This document shows, piece after piece, positions 11,301 to 20,679 of a stretch of 64,000 nucleotides of DNA. The notes below the pieces were generated by a model, which did not search any database, was not told the origin of the DNA, and saw only the letters and a program-made list of their open reading frames with translations. The stretch spans positions 930,001 through 994,000 of the forward strand of contig JAGTJM010000003.1 of NCBI GenBank assembly GCA_020747015.1, written 5' to 3'. The number at the start of each line of letters is the position of its first letter. Positions within the stretch are counted from its first letter, which is position 1. A program made the translations under genes and the position numbers. This DNA comes from Pyrenochaeta sp. MPI-SDFR-AT-0127. Its lineage: Eukaryota; Ascomycota; Dothideomycetes; Pleosporales; Cucurbitariaceae.

Positions 11301-11848
11301 AGACCGTGGCCAAGCTGCTGCTGGACACTGGCAAGGTCAATGTTGATGTACAGGACTGCTTAGGACGGAACCTGTTATTGCAGGCAATAGACACCGGGGA
11401 TGAGACGATGATCAAGCTGCTTTTGAGTGCGAATAAAATGGATATCGATGGGAAAGGCCGTCACGGGCAGACCCCACTATTGCTTGCAGCAAAAAACGGG
11501 CACAAGGAGGCAGTCAAGCTGTTACTTAGCACGGGTAAGGTTAACACCAATGCAAAGGATTCGAACGAACGAACTCCGCTATGTTGGGCGGCAAAGAATG
11601 GTTACAAGTCAGTAGTTGAGCTGCTGCTTGTTAACGGCAAGATTGATATTGATGCGAAGGACCGTGACAAACGGACCCCGCTATGGTGGGCGGCAAAGAA
11701 CTGTCATAAGACAGTGTACAACGTACTACTCAATACAGGTAAAGCTGATCGTGACGCGCAGGATCGTTTTGGGCAGACGCCGCTGTCTTTGGCTGCCTGG
11801 AACGGGTGTGATAGTAGTCATGCCATTCCTCGACGTTTGCACGAATGA
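8303..11848 (+). CDS. HET-NACHT-ankyrin NLR-like receptor
   Basis: Single exon, 1181 aa. The N-terminus is a HET domain (YAILSHTWG at 25-33, WVDTCCID at 74-81, RGWTLQELIAP at 139-149). A NACHT NTPase follows, with Walker A GKPGTGKST (310-318) and Walker B CFIDALDE (413-420). After a helical linker come eight full 34-aa ankyrin repeats (882-1153) and a ninth truncated one (1154-1181). Family knowledge: this architecture belongs to fungal NLR proteins (HET-D/HET-E kin) that control heterokaryon incompatibility or non-self response; the HET domain triggers cell death when activated. The start matches the usual MRLL HET opening. The last repeat ends abruptly; one reading frame over, LDV-type ankyrin-like residues continue to 11858, which suggests a small frameshift. 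The ligand is unknown. Confidence 0.93.
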   Translation: MRLLRIEADGEFSLVEYDGKDIPLYAILSHTWGADRDEVTFRDLIKSRGKSKLGYRKLEFCSKQATRNGLKYFWVDTCCIDKTNSSELQEAINSMFDWYHKASRCYAYLSDVSVSTYEGNRELPRNWKAAFMGSRWFTRGWTLQELIAPLPVEFFSEEGQWLGSKKTLEGIICEVTGIDAKALQGCPLSDFSSNERLSWAEKRTTRREEDAAYCLLGIFDVHMPLIYGEGRKHALARLEEQYMKSPLNLDQEKVRMLMTSLQFDQIDVRQNNVKDAHAKTCAWLLNKSEYLDWLNDTKLGNHHGFLWIKGKPGTGKSTIMKYALANAHERMTDKTILSFFFNARGNNLEKSTIGTYRSLLLQLLEQIPSLQTVFNQIIRPSSVVSTTRQWSIELLKTLLDRAIQRLGGNSLVCFIDALDECEESQIREMISFFEHVGDRAVSSKVMFRVCLSSRHYPHVTIRNGISLVLEGQDGHYQDIRKYLDSELKIGHSDSAKAIRRTLQEKASGTFMWVVLVTGILNREYDSGHMHALRRRLQEIPSDLHQLFGDMLTRDSYNRNTQILCLQWVLYSRQPLSPIELYFAILSGVDPEAILDWDPREVTTDVIRRFILDSSKGLVEVTVSSTPRAQFIHESVKDFLTEKDSLANVWPELGSNLQGQSHEWLKQCCLNCINIDIHSKLRVPEILPDASSQEAIYLRNQTTHAFPFLKYAVRNALYHANMAEGNKVAQHNLIHDFPLGRWITLHNLFQNQDALRYTDDVSLLYILAEDNLSNIIKIHPSKLLCLTVEQERYGPPLFAAIVARNKEAVRAFLEAYLETQHAESWFRSVYAKYSEGEGRLSNFGVHFRFSKYKTLLSYLGEISIEAVFALGLVTENIIPGSKDQDGRTPLWWTAKNGHETVFKRLLDQDNVNVDIKDRHGQTPLWWAARNGHLAILKLLLGTNKVDVDTKDRYGETPLSWAARNGHEVIFRMLLNTGKVNINIKNIEGRSLLMQAIDSGHKTVAKLLLDTGKVNVDVQDCLGRNLLLQAIDTGDETMIKLLLSANKMDIDGKGRHGQTPLLLAAKNGHKEAVKLLLSTGKVNTNAKDSNERTPLCWAAKNGYKSVVELLLVNGKIDIDAKDRDKRTPLWWAAKNCHKTVYNVLLNTGKADRDAQDRFGQTPLSLAAWNGCDSSHAIPRRLHE
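10946..11848 (+). repeat. Tandem ankyrin-coding repeats, 102-bp unit
   Basis: Eight complete 102-bp units plus a partial ninth inside the NLR gene. Each encodes a 34-aa ankyrin repeat with recurring TPLWWAAKNGH and LLLxTGKV cores. Units 4 and 5 form a distinct pair (LLMQAIDSGH / LLLQAIDTGD), which hints at local duplication. Confidence 0.85.
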
Positions 11849-12129
11849 TCGATCGTAGAGGGACACTGTTATCAGAGGCGCAATCACAGATCACGATGCT
11901 TTAGTGTCGATAGAAACAGGGTGTGCAAGTCGTTCTAGAGCGGCTTCATACAAGATGGCGAGCCACGCCTCTGATACACTATTGCAATCTGATGGTAGAT
12001 ATTCCATTCTTACTCATAACTTCTGGCAAGATACCCTCGCAATACCCAAAATGTAAATGTAAAAATCTGCTCTATGAATTACTGCTTGTGGCTTGTGTTG
12101 TATTGTAATCAACTCTTTGACATAGCACG

Positions 12130-12462
12130 TCATGAATTGATAGTATCTCTCAAATGCCATATCAGTTCTCCGTCTCTTACGCTCGCACGCCATAATCGAC
12201 ACGTCCACAAGCAACAGACGAGGGAGGGGAAGGTGAGAAACGAGAAGATATTTTGCAGTATCTCAACGGGCAGCCTCCCATCTCCAATTGTTGGAATATT
12301 GGTTGTGTTCTGTGCCAGACTTAGATTTTGTGGCTCTTGTTGTCGGCCGACTGTTCCCTGACATTCCACATGCGCTTTCACCGAGGTAGTTGAGTGTTCG
12401 TTTTCGAACTCTTTATTTTTGTCGAGTGTGCGCCAGAGCTTCGAGGGCCAGAGACAATGCAT
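12130..12462 (-). CDS. Short F-box-containing ORF
   Basis: From the first in-frame ATG (12462) the ORF encodes 110 aa. The C-terminal half reads as an F-box: LPVEILQNIFSFL, then CRLWRASVRD and LIWHLR. F-box proteins recruit substrates to SCF ubiquitin ligases through Skp1. Here the protein stops directly after the F-box, without a substrate-binding region. It may be a truncated gene, an unannotated first exon, or a genuine mini F-box protein. The first half shows nothing recognisable. Confidence 0.4.
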   Translation of the reverse strand: MHCLWPSKLWRTLDKNKEFENEHSTTSVKAHVECQGTVGRQQEPQNLSLAQNTTNIPTIGDGRLPVEILQNIFSFLTFPSLVCCLWTCRLWRASVRDGELIWHLRDTINS

Positions 12463-13162
12463 GCTAGTCTTCAGGATTTTATCGAAAGAGCTCCAAGATA
12501 TACGCCTTGGTTCATGCAAGGATATATCAAGCAAACAAGGCTATCACTCCGTGCCTGGGGGCTTGCTGAAGTGAGCTGAAAACTAGTGGTAGACAATCGG
12601 CTAATATTTCTGTACCTGGGGAATGTAGCGAACTTTGCCCACAGGCTGCTCAGCTAATATTCCTCAGCATCATCCCCAATTGCGAGTGTGTACGCATCCA
12701 TATTGATGCTTCGCTCCACATCCCACACTCTACTTTCCACGAGTGATCTGCATCCATACGCATGCGCCATCTTTCTTCTCTCTGTGCGCATTGACTCCGC
12801 GTACCAATTCTAAACACCCTCTGTTGGGTCAGTCTTATCATACTTCCTACAAATTCAGCTTCAGACCTCGATACGTTTCAGGGATGAAATGTACGTCAGC
12901 ATGCTCCGCCACACTCGACAGTAGTCGTTCGTATAGCTACGGTTAGCGCTCCCGCACGTGTCGCAATGAGAATGGAATACTTGTCAACATACAGGCATGG
13001 CTCATGCCAGAGGTTGCGCAGAACGTGATTTGAGCGCGAAGTCGGTATGGACTCTGGTCGTTGCTACCCCGCCTTGGCACCCTTTTCGCCCCTTTTGCAC
13101 ACGCGACACCCGCCAACCTTCTAATCTTTGAGGCCACACAAGCGCAACAGTATGTGTGTATC
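12463..13162. other. Intergenic
   Basis: About 700 bp between the F-box ORF and the Zn2Cys6 gene. It holds only small overlapping ORFs of poor composition and no recognised element. Confidence 0.4.
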
Positions 13163-14438
13163 ATGGCTTACATGATTCGCGCCCATGCCAAAACTCGGTC
13201 TGGCTGTATCAACTGCAAAAGCCGACGTGTGAAGGCGAGAAGAGCGTTCCAGCCCTACCATGGAGCATGACCTGACTTGGTTACAGTGCGACGAAGTGAA
13301 ACCACAATGTGCAGGCTGCTTGCGTCACGGCGTCGACTGTGTCTATTTACCAACATTGAAGCGAAAAGCTAGATCAACGACCAAGAATACTAGTGAGGAG
13401 ACGTCAACAGATGGAGACCAAACCTCCACGACGCTCGAAGCCAAGCATCCATCGGAAAATGCCTACGACACTGCCAGAAGATCACTGGACCTCCGACTAA
13501 TGCACCAATATTGTATTTTTACTACGCAATACTTCGCTTCTGCCTTTCCTGAGGAGGTTTTGGTATTGTTGAAGGTCGATGTTCCACGGCTTGCGTTCAA
13601 GCACGAATTCCTTATGGACGCCGTTCTGCTCATCGCTATCGTGCATCTCTGCTGTAGTGATACCGTCGCCCTTGAGACTCTGCCTGTCTGCTCATACCGA
13701 GACCGCGCATTAAGCAGCTTGCGTAAGGAAGTGGCCCAAATATCATCCCAAAACATTGATGCCATTCGTGGAGCATCCGTACTGTTGGCTACCGTCTCCT
13801 TCGCTGCAGATCGGGTATCTGGTGAATCTGGGCTATGGGTCGTAAATTGGCTTACTCTGGCGTCTGGTCAACGTAACTTTCGCAATCCAAGAGCTAATCT
13901 TGCTCCTGTCAGCTCGTCCAGTTTCAGCGAAGGGGATCCGCGTCCATCCTTATATGGTGCTTTTGATGACGTTATTTCACCAACGGCTATCCCGATTGTC
14001 ATTTCGAGAGCACTCGAAAAAGGCCATGATAGGATCACCGACGGAGACCGTGCCATCCTCCTTAGCGCCGCGGAAGCTCTCGGTAGACTTATTGGCACGT
14101 TGCAGCATCCCTACGAGCAATCATGGCTAGAGATGAAAGTCAAATCATGGGCCTTCGATGTGGTATCACCGGAATTCCTTATAATGGCTCGTGAGGAGAG
14201 ACCCCACGCCCTAGTTATACTAGCGCATTACCTGATACTCTTCAAGCTTCTTCCAAATGTGTGGGTTTACGAAGATTTGGCCGGTCATGACATTACAGTG
14301 ATGGGCAGGACTCTTAAATCGGAGTGGCAGGACTTCTTAATAGCGCCAAATAGGGCGCTGCAAACGGATGTGCATTCTGAAATAGTGACGCTACTTACGA
14401 AGAGTCTTGATGCTGAGATGGAGAACACGACCATATAG
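13163..14438 (+). CDS. Zn2Cys6 fungal transcription factor (Upc2-like layout)
   Basis: Two exons, 13163-13234 and 13287-14438, give 407 aa. The Zn2Cys6 cluster is split: exon 1 supplies SGCINCKSRRVK and exon 2 begins CDEVKPQCAGCLRHGVDC, giving C-x2-C-x6-C-x6-C-x2-C-x6-C. Keeping the canonical C-x6-C spacing requires a GC-AG intron (GCGAGA...TTACAG, 52 nt, branch CTGAC). The GT six bases upstream also keeps frame but would delete VK from the cluster. The middle region with LWVVNWLTLASGQR resembles the regulatory domain of Upc2-like sterol/hypoxia regulators. It is a nuclear DNA-binding regulator; its targets are unknown. Confidence 0.8.
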
Positions 14439-14778
14439 AGACGTTCAAACGACATCGCAGACATGTTTAGGTGCATATTTTTTATCCTACAATAGATAAT
14501 CCAAAAAATGTTCTGAATGCTACCGATTGTACTTTACCATCTTGCAGATGCGCATTTCCCTGTACTGAATGAAACTTGAACAAATCAATAAGTGATTACT
14601 ATTGGTGAGACATCCAAAATAAATGCTATCATAAGTTTTGTTGACAGCGTGGCTCTACATGTTTGTTTTAAGTTCTTTAACAGTATTGGATAAATTGCAA
14701 ACCCTCTACTACCGTCATTGTACCTTGGAAATACACATGACCAGAGTTCTTGCGTACCCAAATGCGCTTCTCAGTAAT
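14439..14778. other. Convergent intergenic region
   Basis: About 340 AT-rich bases between the convergent transcription factor and RTA1 genes; presumably both 3' ends. No element seen. Confidence 0.4.
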
Positions 14779-15680
14779 TCACATCATCTCTTCAGCCTCC
14801 TGCATCTGTTTGATTGCCCTCCAGCCAGGAACATATTCGGATGGATGGTTGTAGATTAGAACAGCCAGTACACCCAGCATCAAGAGCGAGTCACAAACGT
14901 ACAAAAACGCCTCGCTCTTATGTAACAAAGAGTCCCGATTGCCAGTGAACTCGATTAAGCGGAAGACGGAACGAATGAAGATCAGCGCACTGGAGACGTA
15001 GAGGACAAGCATCACGCCCCTCCAACTCTTGGTTCCGTTACGCGCATCCATGCTCAAGGACTGATCGGTGGGTTTACTTGATAGACGCCGATGGAACACA
15101 CTGGCTAGCGCGATGAATAAAGCGAAAAAGACGATCTGAGCGCCCAGGCCGACGAGAATAATGGTTTTGCCAAGAGTGAAATTGGTGCGCAGCATACCGG
15201 AGCCCATAACTTGAACAAGGAAGGTGACGACATCACCCCCAACGAATATTAAGGTCAGCCGAGATGGTTTGACTGGCGAGTAGGCTTCTCCGCCAAGTAG
15301 TAATATCAAACGTCCAAGAACCACGTAGATAGATGCGGCAAAGAGCGCAGGTGCTACAAGGATGCAGAGCGTTTGGACGATAAAGAACGTGAGGTTTTCG
15401 GTATCCCTAGTTGCTAGAAAGCGAGTAGTGTATCCGGCAATTTCAACTGGCAGCAATTGTTAGTTTGACTTTCCTCAAATACATTCCAGCGACGTTTCAC
15501 TCAAGAGCATTTAAGTGACTTACGTGCTCCTCCAATGGCTAGGACAATGAAATACCGCACTCGTCGGCGGAAAATAATGACGATGTGCCACAGCGTAGCG
15601 AGAGTAAATGATATTAGGAATATCATAGCGGCAGCGGAATTGGGCTTATAAGTCCACGGGCTGCCTTCATTATCTGCCAT
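14779..15680 (-). CDS. RTA1-family lipid-translocating/resistance membrane protein
   Basis: Two exons, 15524-15680 and 14779-15446, with a GTAAGT...CCAG intron (15447-15523), give 274 aa. The first residues MADNEGSPWTYKP precede a hydrophobic helix. The join gives GGALEIAGYTTR, a signature of the RTA1/RSB1/PUG1 superfamily, followed by further transmembrane segments for a total of about seven. Family knowledge: yeast members act in sphingoid-base export, 7-aminocholesterol resistance and porphyrin traffic in the plasma membrane. The C-terminal cytosolic tail is short (QMQEAEEMM). The substrate cannot be told from sequence. A 7-bp tandem repeat lies about 170 bp upstream of the ATG. Confidence 0.88.
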
Positions 15681-16929
15681 GGCATTAATGAGGTGAGGAG
15701 CTTGTGGTGGCGAAGAAAGAAGATGTGACCGTTGGAGTGGAAGGCGTCTTTATTTGATTAAAGAATGTGAACAATCCGGTGTACATGATGCTCGTGGAAG
15801 ATCATATATATACATCCTTAAAACAATAACGCAATGGTCCCTGCGTCTCGCACCTCGCATCTCGCACTTCGCACTTCGCATTTCGCACTTCAATTTCACG
15901 TTCTCCCCCACGCCCTTACTCTTCTTCAATGTGACTTACGATGTCTTTCTTAGCCCTGATTGCATCACCCAAGAACCATAAGTTCGGAAATTTGATTCTT
16001 CAATTTCACTACATGAAGTCGCTACGCTTTCTTAGTCCAACCTTGCTGCAAGTATCGCAACCTCTAAACGATCGTTCTTACTTTAGATGAGCGAGGTTAC
16101 ATTATTGCTGGCTTTTGAGAACTATAACAGTATCAAGCTTTTCAATAGGCATATTTGCATGGGATTCGGGTGATGCGCATTCATAGTCTCTTATCACCAA
16201 GATAGGCAGCTAACAAACGTTCTTGTCTTGAGAAACACTATTCGAAGTTGACTTGTCAAGTCAGCTGTGTTATTACGGGTCAAGTTTTAGTAGGAACCCT
16301 AAATACTAACCTAAACTCTGCTCTTCTATCTCTGTAGTTTCCAACAGACGTGAAATATGTAAAAAAGATGCTAGGGTGATTTTTGTCACAAGGAGACTTC
16401 TCTCGCATATACTATATCCGACAAAAAAGCCCTTTAAACGATTGAACTTGGCCTAATCTAGCCTTGAGGACGCACTCTGTCTGGAATTATAAGCACCCTT
16501 GAATCTCCTCCGTCCGACACCTGTCCTTAGCAAGAAATTGAAGACTTTTATAAAAGCATTCTCGGAATTCTGGGCCATACCGTGCAACCCGATATGGTAA
16601 CAAACTGCAAGAAGTATCATTATGTATCTGGGGGCGATATTTTTGGGCAGCGCAAACAGCGTATGTCAAGCTAGGGTTACGTCCCTCACTCTGAAAGCAC
16701 TTACAGTAGATATCAAAAGCCAAGGAAAGAGCCGCGTTGAGGTTCTTTTTGTAAGACAAATTTTTATAAGCTCATTCCATTTCATCGTGGGAATGATTGG
16801 TACATGGACTACTGAAGTAGACTGTCCAGAACAATCTCTCGTTGAAGACAAAGCAAAAGTTCAACAGATTAACGGTGGATTACTCCTTTCCACTCTCGTG
16901 GTTTGATCCTCTAATACAGGATCTACCCA
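15681..16929. other. Intergenic, AT-rich in part
   Basis: About 1.25 kb upstream of the RTA1 gene. It contains the 7-bp tandem repeat at 15848-15889 and an AT-rich middle with no supported gene; short ORFs at 16487-16906 occur on both strands and look random. Confidence 0.4.
15848..15889. repeat. Tandem 7-bp repeat (TCGCAYY)6
   Basis: Six head-to-tail copies of TCGCACT and one-base variants, 42 bp in total, about 170 bp upstream of the RTA1 start codon. It could be a minisatellite or an array of regulator sites. Confidence 0.85.
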
Positions 16930-17252
16930 CTACTTCCCACTAGGTGGCGTGTATGTAGCGCCTCCCCTTCCATCATTGTGGTAGGTTGATCCGTTAGAAT
17001 TGGAGTAGTAGTACGAACCATCACTGAATTCTCATAAGCAAGCTCCTCGTACAGCGCTGAGAAGACTTACGCGTTGGAGTAGTGGTAGGAGTTCGAGTTT
17101 GCGGCGCCGGAGCCAAAATCGCGGTGACAGTAATGGTTGCCTTGGCTATTCGTGCCAGAACTTGTTATTCTGTAATCTCCGCCAGCGTTCGACGATGAAT
17201 TGCTGGAAGATGAGGAAGTGTTCGAAGAGCTGGAATTATTGTTGTTCGACAT
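16930..17252 (-). CDS. Small Asn/Ser/Gly/Tyr-rich protein
   Basis: Two exons, 17071-17252 and 16930-17023, with a 47-nt GTAAGT...TTCAG intron, give 91 aa. The first ~30 residues are Asn and Ser runs. The rest carries repeated aromatic/Asn/Gly motifs (GNHYCHRDFG, SYHYSNADGSYYYSNSNG, STYHNDGRGG). There is no signal peptide or membrane helix. Splicing is supported because both exons share the same Y-S-N-G composition and frame. I do not recognise a named family. The composition is that of a disordered, possibly self-associating protein. Confidence 0.7.
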
Positions 17253-17769
17253 GTTGACGATGAGACGGATTGAGAGCAGATCGAATGATGATTTAGTACG
17301 CAAGGTATATTTTCACTAAGTTTGCTGACAATCAATCGAACTCAGCGTGCATGGATCTAATTGATTGTTGAGTAGAAGAGTTGATGGTAAGATGTATGGA
17401 GTGTTCAGCGGGGAGGAAATGGAGTTAAGCTAACTCAATAGAGTGGCACCAATAATGGTACAAGCAGGGAAACAGCCACATAGTGCATAGGCAATCGCCT
17501 AAATGGTGACAGACAGGTGCTAACGATGGCCCGACTTCCAGTCACAAGTGTCGGATCCATCGGCGTTTCGTTGTCTTCTCAAGCTCCATCCATCTGAGTC
17601 CCAAACCCCGCCTCGTTCGGCCCTTCTTGATGCTGAAGTGCACATACCGCATGAGCGAGGCGAGCTCACGCATCAACAGAAATTCCAGCCAATGAAGCGA
17701 GCACTATAAGCGATGTGTTTGCTCTGTGCTCTCCGACGCCTGTATTTCCACGTCTTCGACGCTTGATAG
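17253..17769. other. Intergenic
   Basis: About 500 bp upstream of the small Asn/Ser-rich gene and downstream of the next minus-strand ORF; no recognisable element. Confidence 0.4.
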
Positions 17770-18201
17770 TTATTGTGATGAATGATTCCGTGGGGCATGT
17801 GGAGTTTGGCGCAAGTTGAATGTCGAGAATGTAGACTGAGGAGATAAGTCTTCAGCCCAGATGAGCGCCGGTCCGTCCACGATAACAATGCCACGCTCTC
17901 TGAGCAGCCTCCACCTCGCCTTACTGCGTAAGTTGTGCAGTCTGATGCATGTGATAACAGCACAGACCTCGAAGAGGACGATGCAGACGACACCGAGGAT
18001 AATCCAGATAAGTTGCCAGTCAATCGGGAACTTCGGGGGGTCAGCTACTGCTGCGAATACGATGTTGAAGAAAGGCGTAGCGGGCATCTCCTCGTCTGAT
18101 AGCTTTGGCTTGTGTTGACTTGGGGGTACAATTCTGAACAGTATATCCTGAGTTGAGTATATTGCACAACAGGCGAAATTTTTTTGCTGGTGTGCATCCA
18201 T
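17770..18201 (-). CDS. Hypothetical single-pass membrane protein
   Basis: Uninterrupted ORF of 143 aa from an ATG. Residues about 62-87 form one strong hydrophobic helix (WQLIWIILGVVCIVLFEVCAV) followed by basic residues (RLHNLRSKARWRLLRER), which suggests one membrane span with a cytosolic basic side. No family recognised. It is supported only by ORF length, the helix and composition; it could also be one exon of a longer gene. Confidence 0.45.
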   Translation of the reverse strand: MDAHQQKNFACCAIYSTQDILFRIVPPSQHKPKLSDEEMPATPFFNIVFAAVADPPKFPIDWQLIWIILGVVCIVLFEVCAVITCIRLHNLRSKARWRLLRERGIVIVDGPALIWAEDLSPQSTFSTFNLRQTPHAPRNHSSQ

Positions 18202-18814
18202 ATCAAACGAAAGTCACGGCGGGTGAAGGAGCTCGGATATCAGTGTCGTCATTCATGTGTGTTTGCCTTGAGAAAATCCATGAAGTCTCACTTCGAAGTG
18301 AATGATGAATAGTGAACCAGGGTACCCACACAAATCCCACAGCAAGAGTGTTAGACTCTGTTTAGCCTGAACCGATTCATCAGCAATGTAGTGGGCCATT
18401 CGCATACTAGTTTCATGTGATTTGCATGAATTATGATAAAAGGATCAAACTCAAAACATTTTCCTTCCAAAGTTTCAAATGAGTTTTGCCGGCTAATACA
18501 AGTACATTCACAAAGATACCGTCTTTGAATTTATGATCCACTAATTGATATGAGGCAAACCTGGTTATAACTATCAAAAAAACATGCAGTGATGTTAATG
18601 CTCTGAAATTTAGTTTTTGTGTTCCTAATTATGATCATTCGCAAGACTCTGATCTAGCTTGAGGATTCAGCTAAGCTTTGCACCGACAACTTTTCTAGTC
18701 TAAGCAAATCCAAAAAGTTATAGAGGAAGAGCTTTAACTTTCAAGTAATAACCGAAAGCTGGCTTCCACATCATCTCCCCACCCCCTCTGCCCTATGTTG
18801 CTACTACAAGCTTC
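18202..18814. other. AT-rich intergenic
   Basis: About 600 bp, clearly AT-rich between 18400 and 18760, with no ORF of note. Confidence 0.45.
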
Positions 18815-20083
18815 TTAACTCGCCATATCCTTATCATCGTCTACATCCTCAAGTCCATTCCCCAACCACACAACCATTTCCGCTCGTGTAATCAGCGCAC
18901 CCAATTGTGCCTTATCCGCCATATTCCTAGCCTCGATGATTCCGCGCAGCCACTCCTTGCACTGAGTAAGCTGCAAAGCGGCCGCATTATCCACCCTATT
19001 CATATTCTCATGCGTCTCTGTAGCCTTTTTAGCGCCCGATTCGAGGCCGATGTCGTAAGCAATTTTGAGGCGTTCTTCGATGTCTTTGAGATGACTGTCC
19101 TGCGAGTGTGTAATGCCTGACTTGTAGCCTTTGTCGTGGGCTGCTTGGATGCGTGCTTCTATGTCTGCTGCATGTGCCACGTTTGCTGCGGCGAGACCGG
19201 CTTTAAAGCCTTGCTGGTGGGCAATGTCGGCTTCGGGAAGTATGGCTTGCTGAAGTTGAGTCCTAATCATCTCAAACTGTAATTTTACTGGCTTACCTGG
19301 GGAGTGAAACATTGCTCGGCGGCCTGGTGGCGCTGTGCTCGCATCGCTGCTTTGCTGGAGCACCTGAAGAGCCTTTATTAGGTTCAAACCATCCTTGGGA
19401 TTGATGGGTGCTGTTAGAATTCGTTGATATGTGTCACTGAGCTGCGCCAGGCTTGACTGAGCAGCCTTGATTGTGCCAATTATAGAGGACTCAGCCCCAG
19501 CGCCTTTCAGCGTCTCGAGTAAGAGCGCAATACTGAGCTCAGTCGTTGGGTCTTGATAAGAATCTGCTGAGTCCTTTTCTCCGTGTTCTTCAGATACACT
19601 GGGGCTTGTCGTGGTCGCAAGGCGAATGGGAGATGATCTGACCGTGGGGCGCTGTGGCGTCTCGGAGCGAGCTCCTATAAAAGAATCTTCTCATTCAGTC
19701 ATTGCTATCTCTTGAATTGGAGAGGTAAGCTTACCTGAAGTTTGTGGTGAGTTTCCAGTTGAAGTTGAATGTAGCACACGCCGTCGAGCAGATTTAATGG
19801 GCGACTTTGTTGAGAATATACCCACAGGCGGCATCATTGGTGACCCTGTTGTTTGGTCTTGCTCTACGGGTGATTGCTGCAAACGAGACACAGGCAGGGG
19901 CAACTTTGCGGCGGTAAAGCCATGGAGTTGTTTGTTCCATGGCGTAGGTCCAGGCGAGTAGTTGTTGACGGCGATAGACTTGTCCGAAGATAGGTCTTGA
20001 GAATCTGATATGGGTAGCGGGATACCCTCTGAGGTGGAGCGTCGCAGCCGCTCGGGAGGTGAGGAGGGCATAGGTGAGTCCAT
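18815..20083 (-). CDS. Uncharacterised Ser/Pro-rich protein with helical C-terminus
   Basis: Two exons, 19735-20083 and 18815-19674, with a GTAAGC...TATAG intron, give 402 aa; the frame is open across the whole of exon 2. Residues 1-160 are disordered, rich in Ser-Pro and Thr-Pro pairs that could be proline-directed kinase sites. Residues about 170-400 are helical, with a repeat-like Ala/Gly pattern (HQQGFKAG, HDKGYKSG, YDIGLESG, spaced about 25 residues). No enzyme motif is seen. The repeated HxxG(F/Y)(K/E)(A/S)G units suggest an internal helical repeat. Function unknown. Confidence 0.65.
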
Positions 20084-20679
20084 ATTGATGTATACGGTTT
20101 TTGCTTACTAGGGCTGAAAAGGAAAGTCAGTAACATGATAAAGCGAAATTCAACGTGGTTAATCTACAAGATTTTTGCTCAAGGGCTCACACAATGAAAA
20201 TTGCGAAATGTAAGCAGCCGATTATGAAAGTTGAGTCGAATGTTGAAAGAGTGTATGGGTTGAGTCGTTTGTAAAGATCGGTAGGAATCACAATATCGTC
20301 CACAATGAAAGACATAGCTTGGGGTGCCTAGATGGCCCTCGTTGCCTAGGTGAATGTTCGCTTTGTTGACCGAGCGCTACCATGTTTGCTCTGGCAGCGA
20401 GAAAATTCACTGCACGAGGCACAATGCTAGCATGCATTGCTCTGTTACTATGAGCAGTTTGTGTATACATACGCCGTCAATATACCGGCCTTTGAAATCA
20501 AGTATTGCGTTGGGATAATCACGGTCTCGAAGTCATGCATAGAATTTGGCCTTGGATCTTGAAGATCGCAGCGATGATGCTGGAGATGGTCACCTGAACT
20601 GTCTCATCGATGCTATGATTCATTGATGTCGTCTATGATATTTGTGCGTCTGCATCTGTGTCCGCGATCGTCAACCACC
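20084..20679. other. Intergenic
   Basis: About 600 bp between two minus-strand genes (3' of capping protein, 5' of the Ser/Pro-rich protein). Nothing recognised. Confidence 0.4.
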
